Origin: Salarchaeum japonicum_A
Lineage (GTDB): Archaea; Halobacteriota; Halobacteria; Halobacteriales; Halobacteriaceae
Reading direction: 5' to 3'
DNA: 64,000 bases
Assembly: GCF_049705945.1 (NCBI RefSeq)
Contig: NZ_JBNAMV010000004.1
Location: 1,922,001 to 1,986,000 of the forward strand
Made by a program: the position numbers and the translations under genes. Within the stretch, counting starts at the first letter, position 1; each line of letters begins with the position of its first letter. Positions 49,089-58,067 of this stretch are shown piece by piece. The notes under the pieces are model-generated. The model was given only the letters and a program-made list of their open reading frames with translations, was not told where the DNA came from and made no database searches.

Positions 49089-49312
49089 CCCCGTCGCGCG
49101 GTACCACGACACAGTATTTTGTACGGGACTCTTTGGATAATAAAATTCAAAAGGACAGAACCGGTATCCTCGCGTGCTCCTCGGTGGAGCGGTGGTCGGC
49201 ACGACGGCGTTGGAAGTGGTTGGATGACAGACGCTGTCAGCGACCGACCACCATTCGCCCCATTGAAACACCGATACATAAAAATTGTCCACCGGCTGGT
49301 ATAACCGCGGCG
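49089..49312. other. AT-rich intergenic segment with a palindrome
   Basis: This 224-bp gap between convergent genes is locally AT-rich (for example ataataaaattcaaaag near 49137 and catacataaaaattg-like stretches near 49275), unlike the rest of the window. It contains a perfect 15-bp inverted repeat, tgacagacgctgtca (49225-49239). No convincing ORF or RNA gene was found. It may be a terminator region or a remnant of foreign DNA. Confidence 0.5.
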
Positions 49313-49810
49313 TCACGCGTGGTCGACGACGTGCACCGCGTACTGTCCGTCGAATCCGGGTTCGGGTCGCCGAACGAGCCAGACCTTCGTCGTCTCCGCG
49401 CCCCGAATACTCGTGTCCACCGCGACTCGCGCGCGAAGCGTGCCGTCGTAGCGGTCGAGACCGGTGAGACAGGCCCCGCGCGGCCGCGCCTCGTTCCGCA
49501 CGAACACCACGACGAGCGCGCGCTCCGCGTACGCCGTCCCCTCGACGAAGCTCGCCGCGTACTCCGGGAGGTCGTCGTGCCACGCCGGGAGCGACCGATA
49601 GACGCCCATGCCGCGCGCCCCTCCGTCCCCGACGACCGCGCTCGCGTTCTCGAACGTCACCTCCCTGACCTCGCCGCCCACCGACGCGTTCGCGCACGCC
49701 TCGGGGAACGACTGACTCGTCCGCGAGCGGAGCGTCGGCGTCGCCGAGCGTGCGCTACACCCGCCGAGCGCCGCGAGCGCCACCGCCGACACGAACCCCC
49801 TCCGTCTCAC
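49313..49810 (-). CDS. Predicted lipoprotein of unknown function
   Basis: The 165-aa protein has a signal peptide (MRRRGFVSAVALAALGG) and lipobox LGGC with Cys18, so it is likely exported and lipid-anchored. Two further Cys residues (about 39 and 112, in EACAN and GACLTG) could form a disulfide. The domain (VREVTFENASAVVGDGGARGMGVYRS...VVVFVRNEARPRGACLTGLDRYDG) is a small beta-rich fold I do not recognise. It is divergent from coaBC. Confidence 0.7.
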   Translation of the reverse strand: MRRRGFVSAVALAALGGCSARSATPTLRSRTSQSFPEACANASVGGEVREVTFENASAVVGDGGARGMGVYRSLPAWHDDLPEYAASFVEGTAYAERALVVVFVRNEARPRGACLTGLDRYDGTLRARVAVDTSIRGAETTKVWLVRRPEPGFDGQYAVHVVDHA

Positions 49811-49896
49811 ATCCGGGACTTGTCACAGGATAAAGTATAGATTGGGGACGGTGGTCTCCAAACTACTTTAGCGGTGCTCGCCCTCCCCACGAACGA

Positions 49897-51063
49897 ATGC
49901 TGGAGGGAGTGAACGTCGCGCTCGGCGTCTCCGGGAGCATCGCGGCGGTGAAGGTAGTCGAGTTAGCGCACGAACTCCGCCGTCGCGGCGCGACCGTCCG
50001 CGCGGTGATGACCGAGAGCGCGCAGTCCATCGTCCACCCGTGGGCGGTCGAGTTCGCGACCGACAACGAGGTCGTCACCGAAATCACGGGCGGCGTGGAG
50101 CACGTCGAACTCTGCGGCCGCGACGGCTGGGCGGACGTCCTCCTGCTCGCGCCCGCCACCGCGAACACCGTCGGGAAGATCGCGAGCGCCGTGGACGATA
50201 CGCCCGTCACGACGTGCGCGACCACCGCGCTCGGCGCGGACGTGCCCGTGGTCGTCGCGCCCGCGATGCACGAACCGATGTACGACCACCCTGGCGTCCT
50301 CGACGCCATCGACCGCGTTCGCTCGTGGGGCGTCTCCTTCGTCGACCCGCGCGTCGAGGAGGGAAAGGCGAAGATAGCGACCGAGGACGCCATCTGCCTC
50401 GACGTTGCGCGCGCCGCCGGCGACCGCACCCTCGAAGACCGCCACGTGGTCGTCACGTCCGGCGCGACGAGCGAGCGCATCGACCCCGTGCGCGTGCTCA
50501 CGAACCGCGCGTCCGGCAGGACCGGTCGCGCCGTCGCCCGCGCGTGCTACGTCCGCGGCGCCGACGTGACATTGCTCCACGACGGTGCGGACGTGCCGTA
50601 CGCGACCGTCGAGCGCGTGGAGAGCGCCGCGGAGATGCTGGACGCCGCGCTCGACGCCTGCCACGACGCCGACGCGCTCGTGTCCGCGGCCGCCATCAGC
50701 GACTACACCGTCGACCCCAGTCCCGAGAAGATTCGGAGCGGCCAGGACCTCACGCTCTCGCTCGAACCCACGCCGAAACTCATCGACGAAGTCCGGGAAA
50801 CGTATCCCGACATCGCCATCGTCGGGTTCAAGGCTGAGACCTCGGGCGACGACGACGAAATGCTCGAACACGCCCGCAAGACCCTAGAGCGCGCCCGCCT
50901 CTCCTTCGTCGTGGCGAACGACGCGAGCGTGATGGGCGAGACGGAGACCCGCGCGTTGCTCGTGGACGCGGACGAACACACCGAGTTCACGGGCACCAAA
51001 AGCGGACTCGGGCTGCGAATCGCGGACGAACTCGCGCGCGCCCTCGGCCGTCAAAACGACTAA
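49897..51063 (+). CDS. coaBC: Bifunctional phosphopantothenoylcysteine decarboxylase / phosphopantothenate-cysteine ligase
   Basis: The 388-aa protein carries two steps of CoA synthesis. The N-terminal flavoprotein decarboxylase (about 1-180) has LGVSGSIAAVKVVELAHEL, the catalytic-His region and VVVAPAMHEPMYDHP, with the FMN pocket LLLAPATANTVGKIA. The C-terminal ligase (about 190-388) has VVVTSGATSERIDPVRVLTNRASGRTGRAVA (split by the loop), AAAISDYTVDP and the Lys-rich SLEPTPKLIDEVR. A TATA-like actttag lies 29 nt before the ATG. Confidence 0.95.
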   Translation: MLEGVNVALGVSGSIAAVKVVELAHELRRRGATVRAVMTESAQSIVHPWAVEFATDNEVVTEITGGVEHVELCGRDGWADVLLLAPATANTVGKIASAVDDTPVTTCATTALGADVPVVVAPAMHEPMYDHPGVLDAIDRVRSWGVSFVDPRVEEGKAKIATEDAICLDVARAAGDRTLEDRHVVVTSGATSERIDPVRVLTNRASGRTGRAVARACYVRGADVTLLHDGADVPYATVERVESAAEMLDAALDACHDADALVSAAAISDYTVDPSPEKIRSGQDLTLSLEPTPKLIDEVRETYPDIAIVGFKAETSGDDDEMLEHARKTLERARLSFVVANDASVMGETETRALLVDADEHTEFTGTKSGLGLRIADELARALGRQND

Positions 51064-51087
51064 CATCTCGGGTTCGCCAGTTCCGGT

Positions 51088-51345
51088 ATGCCCTCGCTTG
51101 ACGACGTACGAGCGCGCTGGCGCGACCTGACATCGTTCGAGTCGACACGCGTCGGAATCGTCGTCGCCGTTCTCACGGGTGCGCTCACGTTCCTGCTCTC
51201 GTTCGGCGCACTCTCCATCGTCGAACGCGCCGTTCCCTACTCGTCCCTCATCGGTGTTGCCACGACGCTATCCGTCTTCGTGTGCTGTTACGCGGTCGTC
51301 TGCTACGGCACGACTCGCGTCCTCGAAAACGCGTACGCCCGCTAG
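51088..51345 (+). CDS. Small membrane protein, two transmembrane helices
   Basis: The 85-aa protein has a soluble N-terminal 20 residues and two hydrophobic helices (VGIVVAVLTGALTFLLSFGA and LIGVATTLSVFVCCYAVVCYG). No function can be named. It lies 24 bp after coaBC on the same strand and its stop interlocks (CTAG, 51342-51345) with the stop of the convergent mnhG gene. Confidence 0.7.
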   Translation: MPSLDDVRARWRDLTSFESTRVGIVVAVLTGALTFLLSFGALSIVERAVPYSSLIGVATTLSVFVCCYAVVCYGTTRVLENAYAR

Positions 51346-51668
51346 CTCTCGTCCTCGGGCCACTCCGTGTCGCCGAAGAACTCGACACCCATCTTCTGCG
51401 CGGAGCGCGAAATCATGTGCGCGCCGGTCGGCGTGGTGAGGAAGAGGAAGACGATGCCGACGAGCGACGTGAGCCCCTCACCCGACGGTCCGAAGTAGAC
51501 GAACCCGGCGAGGAAGATGGACGCCGCGCCGAGCGTGGTCGCCTTCGAGGTGGCGTGCATGCGGTTGTACACGTCGGGGAGCCGGAGGAGGCCGAGCGTG
51601 CCGATGGTGAGGAACGCGCTCCCGACGACGAGCAGCGCGGTGACGATGACGGCGGTGAGCGTGTTCAT
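51342..51668 (-). CDS. mnhG: Na+/H+ antiporter subunit G (Mrp/Mnh)
   Basis: The 108-aa protein has three hydrophobic helices and the MnhG motif GTLGLLRLPDVYNRMHATSKATTLGAASIF. It is the last of seven co-directional genes for a multisubunit monovalent cation/proton antiporter in the cytoplasmic membrane. Its start overlaps the mnhF stop by four bases. Confidence 0.95.
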   Translation of the reverse strand: MNTLTAVIVTALLVVGSAFLTIGTLGLLRLPDVYNRMHATSKATTLGAASIFLAGFVYFGPSGEGLTSLVGIVFLFLTTPTGAHMISRSAQKMGVEFFGDTEWPEDES

Positions 51669-51961
51669 TGGATGATGTCCCCCTCGATGACGTACTTCGC
51701 GACGGTGACGGTGCTGACGAACCCGACGATAGCCAGAACGAGTCCGATGAGGACGAACAGGCCGCGGCCGGTCGCGAGCGCGAACAGGACGCCGATGGCG
51801 ACGACGTTCGTGCCGATGGTGTCCAGCGCGACCACGCGGTCCGGGACCGTCGGCCCCTGAATCACGCGATAACTGCAGGCGAGCGTGAGGAGCGCGGCGA
51901 CGACGAGCGCCGCGTGCACCGCGTAGTCGAGGAACGCGGGAACGGCGGCCTCACTCGCCAT
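51665..51961 (-). CDS. mnhF: Na+/H+ antiporter subunit F (Mrp/Mnh)
   Basis: The 98-aa protein has three membrane helices and the MnhF/PhaF motif CSYRVIQGPTVPDRVVALDTIGTNVVAIGVLF. ATG at 51961 (MASEAAVPAFLDYA) is preferred to the in-frame GTG at 51970. It overlaps the end of mnhE by 11 bp. Confidence 0.93.
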   Translation of the reverse strand: MASEAAVPAFLDYAVHAALVVAALLTLACSYRVIQGPTVPDRVVALDTIGTNVVAIGVLFALATGRGLFVLIGLVLAIVGFVSTVTVAKYVIEGDIIQ

Positions 51962-52532
51962 CGGACTCACCCCCGTTCTCCTCGGCTCGGGCGGACACGG
52001 GGTCGCCGGGTTTCAGTTCCTCGTCGAAGATGACGAGCGCGTAGTCCTCCCACGTTCGGATGGGGTCGATGACCTCTTCGTCCGTCGTGGCGGCCATTGC
52101 GTGCACGTAGAGCGCGTTCTGGTCGTCGTCGTAGTCCATGGTGAGCGTGCCGGGTGTGAGCGTGATGCTGTTCGCGATGGTCGTGATGGCGATGTCGCGT
52201 TCGACCCGCAGCGGCACCGTCACGACGCGCGGTTCGATGGGGAGGCGGGGGTCGACGACGCGGCGCGCCACGTCGACGTTCGCGGTGAGGAGCTCCCAGA
52301 GGAACACCGCGATGTATAGGACGGAGTACGGGATGGTGCGCGCGAGACGCACGAGGTCGACGCGACCGGTGAAGAACTCGCGGAACACGTACGCGGTCGG
52401 GAGGCCGAGCGCGAGTCCGATGACTGCCTCCTGCGCGAGGTTCCGGAGCGTGAACCGGACGCCGCGGACGAACAGCCAGAGGACGGCGAGCGCGACGCCA
52501 GTTGCTTGCCAGCGTTTCATCGGGAGTTTCAC
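51951..52532 (-). CDS. mnhE: Na+/H+ antiporter subunit E (Mrp/Mnh)
   Basis: The 193-aa protein has two N-terminal hydrophobic helices, then FLWELLTANVDVARRVVDP (MnhE signature), TIANSITLTPGTLTMDYDDDQNALYVHAM and an acidic tail (ARAEENGGESDGE). M5 is an alternative start. It overlaps mnhD by four bases. Confidence 0.94.
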   Translation of the reverse strand: MKLPMKRWQATGVALAVLWLFVRGVRFTLRNLAQEAVIGLALGLPTAYVFREFFTGRVDLVRLARTIPYSVLYIAVFLWELLTANVDVARRVVDPRLPIEPRVVTVPLRVERDIAITTIANSITLTPGTLTMDYDDDQNALYVHAMAATTDEEVIDPIRTWEDYALVIFDEELKPGDPVSARAEENGGESDGE

Positions 52533-54091
52533 GCCGCACCACCCCCGCGTTCGAGGACGGCGTTGATGTACGCGCTGCGGTCGATTGCGGCGTCAGCGCC
52601 CGCGCGAGCGAACTCCAGAATCGGGCTGAAGCCGACGCCCGCGGCGACGACGCCGAGCGCGAGGACGACGACGCACGCGACCTGCACGGAGTCGGCGTCC
52701 CAGCCCTCGACCGCGGCCGAGGGTTCACCCCAGAACCCGCGGTTCCACGCGCTGGAGACGTAGGCGACGGTGAGTATCGCGCCGACGAGCGCCGCCGCGA
52801 GGCCGACGACCACGTCGGCCCGGGCGAGCGCGTCGAACACGAGGAACTTCCCGAAGAATCCGACCAATGGTGGGATGCCGACGAGGCCGAGGCCGCCGAG
52901 GAGGAACGCGCCGGCGACGACCGGTGACGTTCGGGCGAGGCCGCCGAGTTCGTCGAGTCGAATGGTACCGGTGGCGTCCTCGACGACGCCGGCGAGGAGG
53001 AAGAGCAGGCCCTTCGCGAGGCCGTGCGTGAGCGAGTAGACGAGCGCGGCAGTGATGCCGACGGCGGCGAATTCGGGGCGGAGCGCGGCCGCGGCGAGCG
53101 CGACGAGGATGAAGCCGACCTGGCCGATGCTCGAATACGCGAGCAGGCGGTCGAGGTCGCGCTGGCCGACGGCCGCCAGCCCGCCGAACAGCATGCTCAG
53201 CACGGCCATCGCGAGCAGGACGATGCCGAAGAACCCGAGAACGGTGTCGCCGGGCACGGCGAGGTCGGTGAGCGGCGCGGCGGCGAACACGGTGAAGTAG
53301 AGGCGGATGACCGCGTAGACGCCGACCTTCTTCACGACGCCCGCGAGCACGGCGGAGACGGGTGCGGGTGCGGCGGCGTACGCGTCCGGCACCCACCAGT
53401 GGAACGGAACCGCGCCGGCTTTCACCATGAACACCGCGAACAGGAGGGCGGTGAGGCCGAGCACGGGCGTGACGTGGACGCCGTACTGCTGGGCGTTCGC
53501 GAGGCGGTGCGCCATGTCCGCCATGTTGAGCGTGCCCGTCGCGGCGTACAGGCCGCCGATGGCGAGCAGCATGACGGCGCTCCCAACGAGGTTGAGGACG
53601 ACGTACCGCAGGGTCGCCGTCGTCTGCTCCGGCCCCGCGTAGAAGACGACGAGGACGTAACTGGAGAGCAACATCACCTCGAACCACACGAAGAGGTTGA
53701 AGATGTCGCCGGTGAGGAAGGAGCCGGTGACGCCGACCACCATCAGGTGGAAGAGCGGGTGGAAGGACACCTTCTGGCCGAACGCGGAGACGTGCCGGGT
53801 CGCGTACACGAGCGCGGGGAGCGTGACGACGGCCGAGATAGCGAGCATGAACGCGGACAGCGAGTCCGCGACGAGCACGATGCCGTACGGCGCGACCCAG
53901 TCACCGAGGTGGTAGACGGCGGGGTCGCCCGCGGGATAGACGGCGGTGATGAGCCACGCGACTGCGGCGACGTACCCGACGGCGCCGAGCACGCTGAGCG
54001 CGCGCTGAGCGCGGCCGAATCGGCGGGTGAGGAGCGTGACGATTGCTGTGCAGAGAGCGACGAGTAACGGCGCGATGACGAACTGATTCAT
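52529..54091 (-). CDS. mnhD: Na+/H+ antiporter subunit D (Mrp/Mnh)
   Basis: The 520-aa membrane protein is a NuoN/NuoM-like antiporter module with about 14 helices. Motifs include FNLFVWFEVMLLSSYVLVVF, FHWWVPDAYAAAPAPVSAVLAGVVKKVG (catalytic Lys region), AYSSIGQVGFILVALA and SLTHGLAKGLLFLLAG. ATG at 54091 overlaps the mnhC stop by four bases. With mnhA it forms the cation/proton channel pair. Confidence 0.95.
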   Translation of the reverse strand: MNQFVIAPLLVALCTAIVTLLTRRFGRAQRALSVLGAVGYVAAVAWLITAVYPAGDPAVYHLGDWVAPYGIVLVADSLSAFMLAISAVVTLPALVYATRHVSAFGQKVSFHPLFHLMVVGVTGSFLTGDIFNLFVWFEVMLLSSYVLVVFYAGPEQTTATLRYVVLNLVGSAVMLLAIGGLYAATGTLNMADMAHRLANAQQYGVHVTPVLGLTALLFAVFMVKAGAVPFHWWVPDAYAAAPAPVSAVLAGVVKKVGVYAVIRLYFTVFAAAPLTDLAVPGDTVLGFFGIVLLAMAVLSMLFGGLAAVGQRDLDRLLAYSSIGQVGFILVALAAAALRPEFAAVGITAALVYSLTHGLAKGLLFLLAGVVEDATGTIRLDELGGLARTSPVVAGAFLLGGLGLVGIPPLVGFFGKFLVFDALARADVVVGLAAALVGAILTVAYVSSAWNRGFWGEPSAAVEGWDADSVQVACVVVLALGVVAAGVGFSPILEFARAGADAAIDRSAYINAVLERGGGAA

Positions 54092-54417
54092 AGTTCCTCC
54101 AGGTCGATGGTGCCGTGTTCTTCGTAGACGCGGTACGTCAGGACGAGCGCGAACGCGGTCGTCCCGAATCCGATGACGATGGCGGTGAGGACGAGCGCCT
54201 GCACGAGCGGGTCGGTCGTCCCGGAGAACGGCGGGCCGTGGTGGCTGAGGACGGGCACCGACCCGGCGATGTCGCCCATCGTGATGAGGTAGGCGTTTGC
54301 GGCCTGACTGATGATGGTGACACCCCAGACGACGCGCACCACGTCCCGGCGGAGGACGAGGTAGGTTCCGAACGCAAACAGTGCGCCGAGCACGACGGCG
54401 AGCGTTGTTTCTGTCAT
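54088..54417 (-). CDS. mnhC: Na+/H+ antiporter subunit C (Mrp/Mnh)
   Basis: The 109-aa NuoK-like protein has three hydrophobic helices and the family motif GTYLVLRRDVVRVVWGVTIISQAANAYLI and DPLVQALVLTAIVIGFGTTAFALVL. It starts inside the four-base overlap with mnhB (54414-54417). Confidence 0.94.
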   Translation of the reverse strand: MTETTLAVVLGALFAFGTYLVLRRDVVRVVWGVTIISQAANAYLITMGDIAGSVPVLSHHGPPFSGTTDPLVQALVLTAIVIGFGTTAFALVLTYRVYEEHGTIDLEEL

Positions 54418-54875
54418 TCTTGTCCCACCACCGAGAGTATCGTGAGGAGGCTGCCGACGACGACGCAGTAGACGCCGAAGTCGAACACCACCGCGGACGC
54501 GAGTTCGATGTGGTCGTAGAGCGGGAACGACCCGTACGTGTAACCGTACGACATGAACGGCATGCCGAGCGCGATGAACACGAGACCGCTCGCGGCGGCG
54601 ACGGCGAGGCCGACCGCGAACAGTCGGCGGTAGTCGGAGACCAGTCCGTGCTGGATGTGTTCGACGCTCCCGCCGATGGACCGCCGGAAGACGGTTTCCT
54701 CGAGGAAGTCGAGCCCGTACGCGATGTAGACGAGCGCGAGGCCGGTGGCGGTGAGGACGCCAGCAATGAACCCGCCGCCGGGGAGGTTGTGGCCCTGGAG
54801 GAACAGCGCGAACGACGTGATGAACACGATGGGGACGGCGAGTCGAGTGACCGTCCGGAGAATTATCGTGCTCAT
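54414..54875 (-). CDS. mnhB: Na+/H+ antiporter subunit B (Mrp/Mnh)
   Basis: The 153-aa protein has four hydrophobic helices and the MnhB signature QGHNLPGGGFIAGVLTATGLALVYIAYG, followed by FDFGVYCVVVGSLLTIL. It overlaps mnhA by four bases and mnhC by four bases. Confidence 0.95.
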   Translation of the reverse strand: MSTIILRTVTRLAVPIVFITSFALFLQGHNLPGGGFIAGVLTATGLALVYIAYGLDFLEETVFRRSIGGSVEHIQHGLVSDYRRLFAVGLAVAAASGLVFIALGMPFMSYGYTYGSFPLYDHIELASAVVFDFGVYCVVVGSLLTILSVVGQE

Positions 54876-57262
54876 TCCGCTTCACCTCCGCGTTCCCGCA
54901 TCGCGATGAGCGTCACGACGGAGAGCGCGGCGATTGCGACGACGCCGATTTCGCCGAGCGTGTCGAACGCGCGCAGGTCGACGAGGATGACGTTCACGAC
55001 GTTCGTCCCGCCGCCCTCCTTCACCGCGAGTTCGACGATGCGTTCGGTGTCGATGCCGGAAACGGGGTTCAGGCTCGTGGCGGGGTCGCTGCCCGCGGTA
55101 GCGAACAGGACGGTCACGGTGACCGTCGCGCCGACGAGGAGTGAGAGGCCGGCGTCCCGGAGCTTCCGGGAGAGCCGGGTTTCGCCGTAGTAGGACGGCA
55201 GGCGGTCGAGCACGAGCAGGAAGATGACGAGCACGAGCGTCTCGACGACGAGCTGGGTGAGCGCGAGGTCGGGCGCGCTCGCCAGGATGTAGAAGATGGC
55301 GAGCATGAATCCGAGGATGGAGAGCGTGAGCACACCCGTCGTGTGCGAGGGCGCGACCGTCACCGCGGCCGCGGCGACGACGGCGGTGAGGAGGACGAGC
55401 AAGAGTGGAATCGAGAGCGAGTACGTGAGCGGCGGGAGGGTCGCGCCGACGGCCGCGTACCCGGCGAGCGCGAGGGACGCCGTGGCGGCGAGCGTCCACG
55501 CGGCGTACGTCCGAAGCCGGCCCGTCTGGACGACGCGCGCGGTGCCGCGGGAGACGCCGCCGAGACCGCCGACGGCCGTGTCGTACCACCAGTCGGCGCG
55601 AATCGGCGGGACGGCGCGGAAGAGCGTGTGGAGCGCACGATGGATGCGGCCGTAGGCCGGGTAGGCAGCGAGACCGAGCGCGATGGTCGTGGCGCTCATC
55701 GCGAGCGCAGGGCTGACGTAGGTCGGGACGTAGTAGGCGAACTCGTGGCCGCCGTGCCCGCCCGCGGCCGTGCTCTCGACGATGCGGGCGACGAACTCCG
55801 TGATGGGCGCGAAGCCGACGTGGAAGGACGCGAGCAGTCCGTTGAGTCCGATGGCGCCCGCGACGAAAGCGAGCAGGACGGGCGGTGCGAGCATCGTGAG
55901 CGGCGGGCGGTGGACGTGCCCGAGCGCGCTCGGTTTCTTCCCGAAGAACAGCATGAGGAAGCGAACCGAGTAGAGGAACGTGAACACGCTCCCGAGCACG
56001 GCGACCGCGGGGACGACCCACGCGAGGCCGCCCGCGTGCGCGGCAAATTCGTACGTGGTCTCGAAGAGGAACTCCTTCGAGTAGAATCCGTTGAACGGCG
56101 GGACGCCCGCCATCCCGAGCGCCGCGACGACCGTGACGGCGGCCGTTATCGGGAGGTCGCGTCTGAGGCCGCCGAGTTCGCTGAGCTTCCTAGTTCCGGC
56201 CTCGTGCGCGACGATGCCGGCGACGAGGAACAGCGGCGCTTTGAACATCGCGTGGTTCAGGATGTGGAACGCGCCCGTCTCCGCGCCCAGCACGGAGGCG
56301 AACCCGAATCCGGCGACGATGAGGCCGAGGTGGCTGGCGGTGGAGTACGCGAGCAGTTGCTTGATGTCGGTCGCGGCGATGGCGAGTACGGCGGCGACGG
56401 TCATCGTGACGAGTCCGAGCGTCGCGAACAGCAGCGTCCACTCGTCGGTGACGAGGACGGGGCGGAGGCGGCCGACGAGGTAGACGCCGGCTTTCACCAT
56501 CGTCGCGGAGTGGAGGAACGCCGACACCGGCGTCGGTGCTTCCATCGCGTCCGGCAGCCAGATGTGGAGCGGGACCTGCGCGGACTTCGCGGCCGCACCG
56601 ATACCGACGAGAACGACGACGGGGAGGAGAACGCCCTGCGAGCGCAGCGCCTCCCGGACGAGTTCGGGTTGGTCGAGCATCGTCGCGATGCTGAACGTCC
56701 CGGTGGCGTTCGCGAGCAGAACGAACCCGACGAGCATGAAGAGGCCGCCGCCGACGGTGACGAACATTGACTTCCGGGCGGCGTACAGCGCCGAGTCCTG
56801 ACTGGAGTAGTGACCGATGAGGACGAACGACGCGATGCTGGTGAGCTCCCAGAACACGAAGAGCGCGACGAGGTCCGCGGCGAGCGCGACGCCGAGCATC
56901 GACCCCATGAACGCGAGCAGGGTCGCGTAGTACTTCGCGAGGCCGGGTTCGCCGTGCATGTAGCCCGCGGAGTACGTGAACACGAGCACGCCCACGCCGG
57001 ACGCGAGGAACGCGACGAGCAGCGAGAGCCCGTCCACGTAGAGGCTGAGCGAAACGTCGAGTGCGGGAATCCACTGCACGGCGACGACACCCTCCGTTCC
57101 GTACTGGGACGCGGCGAGCCCGAAACAGGCGAGCGCCACGACCGCCGCGAAGTACGCCGTGCGTTCGCCCAAGAGCCGATGGACGAGCGGCGTAACCGCG
57201 GCGGCGACGAACGGCAGTGCGAGGAGCGCGAGCACTACCGGTAGGTCGGGGGTTGGTTGCAC
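54872..57262 (-). CDS. mnhA: Na+/H+ antiporter subunit A (Mrp/Mnh), MrpA type
   Basis: The 796-aa membrane protein is the largest subunit: a NuoL-like core (FWELTSIASFVLIGHYSSQ, LHIWLPDAMEAPTPVSAFLHSATMVKAG, STASHLGLIVAGFGFAS) and a C-terminal part with MbhD/MbhE-like helices (LVVETLVLVIFLLVLDRLP; FDTLGEIGVVAIAALSVVTLIA). I start it at GTG 57262 (MQPTPDLPVVLALLALPF) because a TATA-like attaagtta (57284-57292) is centred 26 nt upstream; a longer GTG start at 57280 is possible. It is first of the operon mnhABCDEFG. Confidence 0.94.
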   Translation of the reverse strand: MQPTPDLPVVLALLALPFVAAAVTPLVHRLLGERTAYFAAVVALACFGLAASQYGTEGVVAVQWIPALDVSLSLYVDGLSLLVAFLASGVGVLVFTYSAGYMHGEPGLAKYYATLLAFMGSMLGVALAADLVALFVFWELTSIASFVLIGHYSSQDSALYAARKSMFVTVGGGLFMLVGFVLLANATGTFSIATMLDQPELVREALRSQGVLLPVVVLVGIGAAAKSAQVPLHIWLPDAMEAPTPVSAFLHSATMVKAGVYLVGRLRPVLVTDEWTLLFATLGLVTMTVAAVLAIAATDIKQLLAYSTASHLGLIVAGFGFASVLGAETGAFHILNHAMFKAPLFLVAGIVAHEAGTRKLSELGGLRRDLPITAAVTVVAALGMAGVPPFNGFYSKEFLFETTYEFAAHAGGLAWVVPAVAVLGSVFTFLYSVRFLMLFFGKKPSALGHVHRPPLTMLAPPVLLAFVAGAIGLNGLLASFHVGFAPITEFVARIVESTAAGGHGGHEFAYYVPTYVSPALAMSATTIALGLAAYPAYGRIHRALHTLFRAVPPIRADWWYDTAVGGLGGVSRGTARVVQTGRLRTYAAWTLAATASLALAGYAAVGATLPPLTYSLSIPLLLVLLTAVVAAAAVTVAPSHTTGVLTLSILGFMLAIFYILASAPDLALTQLVVETLVLVIFLLVLDRLPSYYGETRLSRKLRDAGLSLLVGATVTVTVLFATAGSDPATSLNPVSGIDTERIVELAVKEGGGTNVVNVILVDLRAFDTLGEIGVVAIAALSVVTLIAMRERGGEAE

Positions 57263-57283
57263 GGCAGAACGATGGGGCACTCG

Positions 57284-57292
57284 TAACTTAAT
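57284..57292 (-). promoter_or_regulatory. TATA-like box of the mnhABCDEFG operon
   Basis: Minus-strand attaagtta is centred about 26 nt before GTG 57262, which is why that start is preferred for mnhA. Confidence 0.5.
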
Positions 57293-57316
57293 CGTTCGCT
57301 CTTGGCGATTCGTCAG

Positions 57317-57322
57317 TTTTTA
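57317..57322 (+). promoter_or_regulatory. TATA-like box of the purine phosphoribosyltransferase gene
   Basis: ttttta is centred about 26 nt before the ATG at 57346. Confidence 0.45.
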
Positions 57323-57345
57323 CTCCAGGGGCACGTAGCGTCAAC

Positions 57346-57912
57346 ATGGATAGGCTCAAGCGGTCTCTCCTCGACGCGCCGATTATCGAGAAAGACGGCT
57401 ACCAGTACTTCGTGCACCCGATCAGCGACGGCGTCCCCGTCCTCGAACCCGGACTCCTTCGCGAAATCGTGATCAAGATCATTCGCAAGGCCGAAATCGA
57501 GGGTGTGGACAAAATCGTCACGCCCGCGGCGATGGGTATCCACATCTCCACCGCAGTCAGCCTGATGACGGACATCCCGCTGGTCGTCATTCGCAAGCGC
57601 TCCTACGGCCTCGAGGACGAGGTCTCGCTCACTCAGCAGACGGGATACTCGGAGTCCGAGATGTACATCAACGACGTACACGAGGGCGACCGCGTGCTCG
57701 TGCTCGACGACGTGCTCAGCACGGGCGGGACGCTGCGCGCCATCACCGACGCGCTCGACCACATCGGCGCGGACGTCAGTGACGTGGTCGCGGTCATCAA
57801 GAAGGAAGGGCCGAACGAACTCGACGAGTCCGACATCAACGTGAAGACGCTCATCAACGTCGACGTGGTCGACGGCGAAGTCGTCATTACGGACGCGGAC
57901 GGCGACTACTGA
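57346..57912 (+). CDS. hpt: Hypoxanthine/adenine phosphoribosyltransferase (archaeal Hpt)
   Basis: The 188-aa enzyme has the PRPP-binding motif RVLVLDDVLSTGGTLRAITDAL, the PRTase fold with TPAAMGIHISTAVSL and VVIRKRSYGLEDEVSLTQQTGYS (archaeal-specific flap). It salvages purine bases with PRPP in the cytoplasm. It is divergent from the mnh operon and 155 bp ahead of the binding-protein gene on the same strand. Confidence 0.92.
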   Translation: MDRLKRSLLDAPIIEKDGYQYFVHPISDGVPVLEPGLLREIVIKIIRKAEIEGVDKIVTPAAMGIHISTAVSLMTDIPLVVIRKRSYGLEDEVSLTQQTGYSESEMYINDVHEGDRVLVLDDVLSTGGTLRAITDALDHIGADVSDVVAVIKKEGPNELDESDINVKTLINVDVVDGEVVITDADGDY

Positions 57913-58036
57913 CGGGGCGAACACGCGGCCGGTAACGTACTTTCGTGATGGTTTAGGATTTTAGCCAACTTCTTTCAGCGTCTTAGGAATCGTAGCGAAC
58001 CACGCTCGTCTCGAACACACCCGCTGGTATCGAAGG

Positions 58037-58045
58037 ATATTTATG
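58037..58045 (+). promoter_or_regulatory. TATA box of the peptide ABC transporter operon
   Basis: atatttatg is centred about 27 nt before the ATG at 58068. The gap 57913-58036 shows nothing else. Confidence 0.55.
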
Positions 58046-58067
58046 CACATGTTTGTTTTTCCATAGC

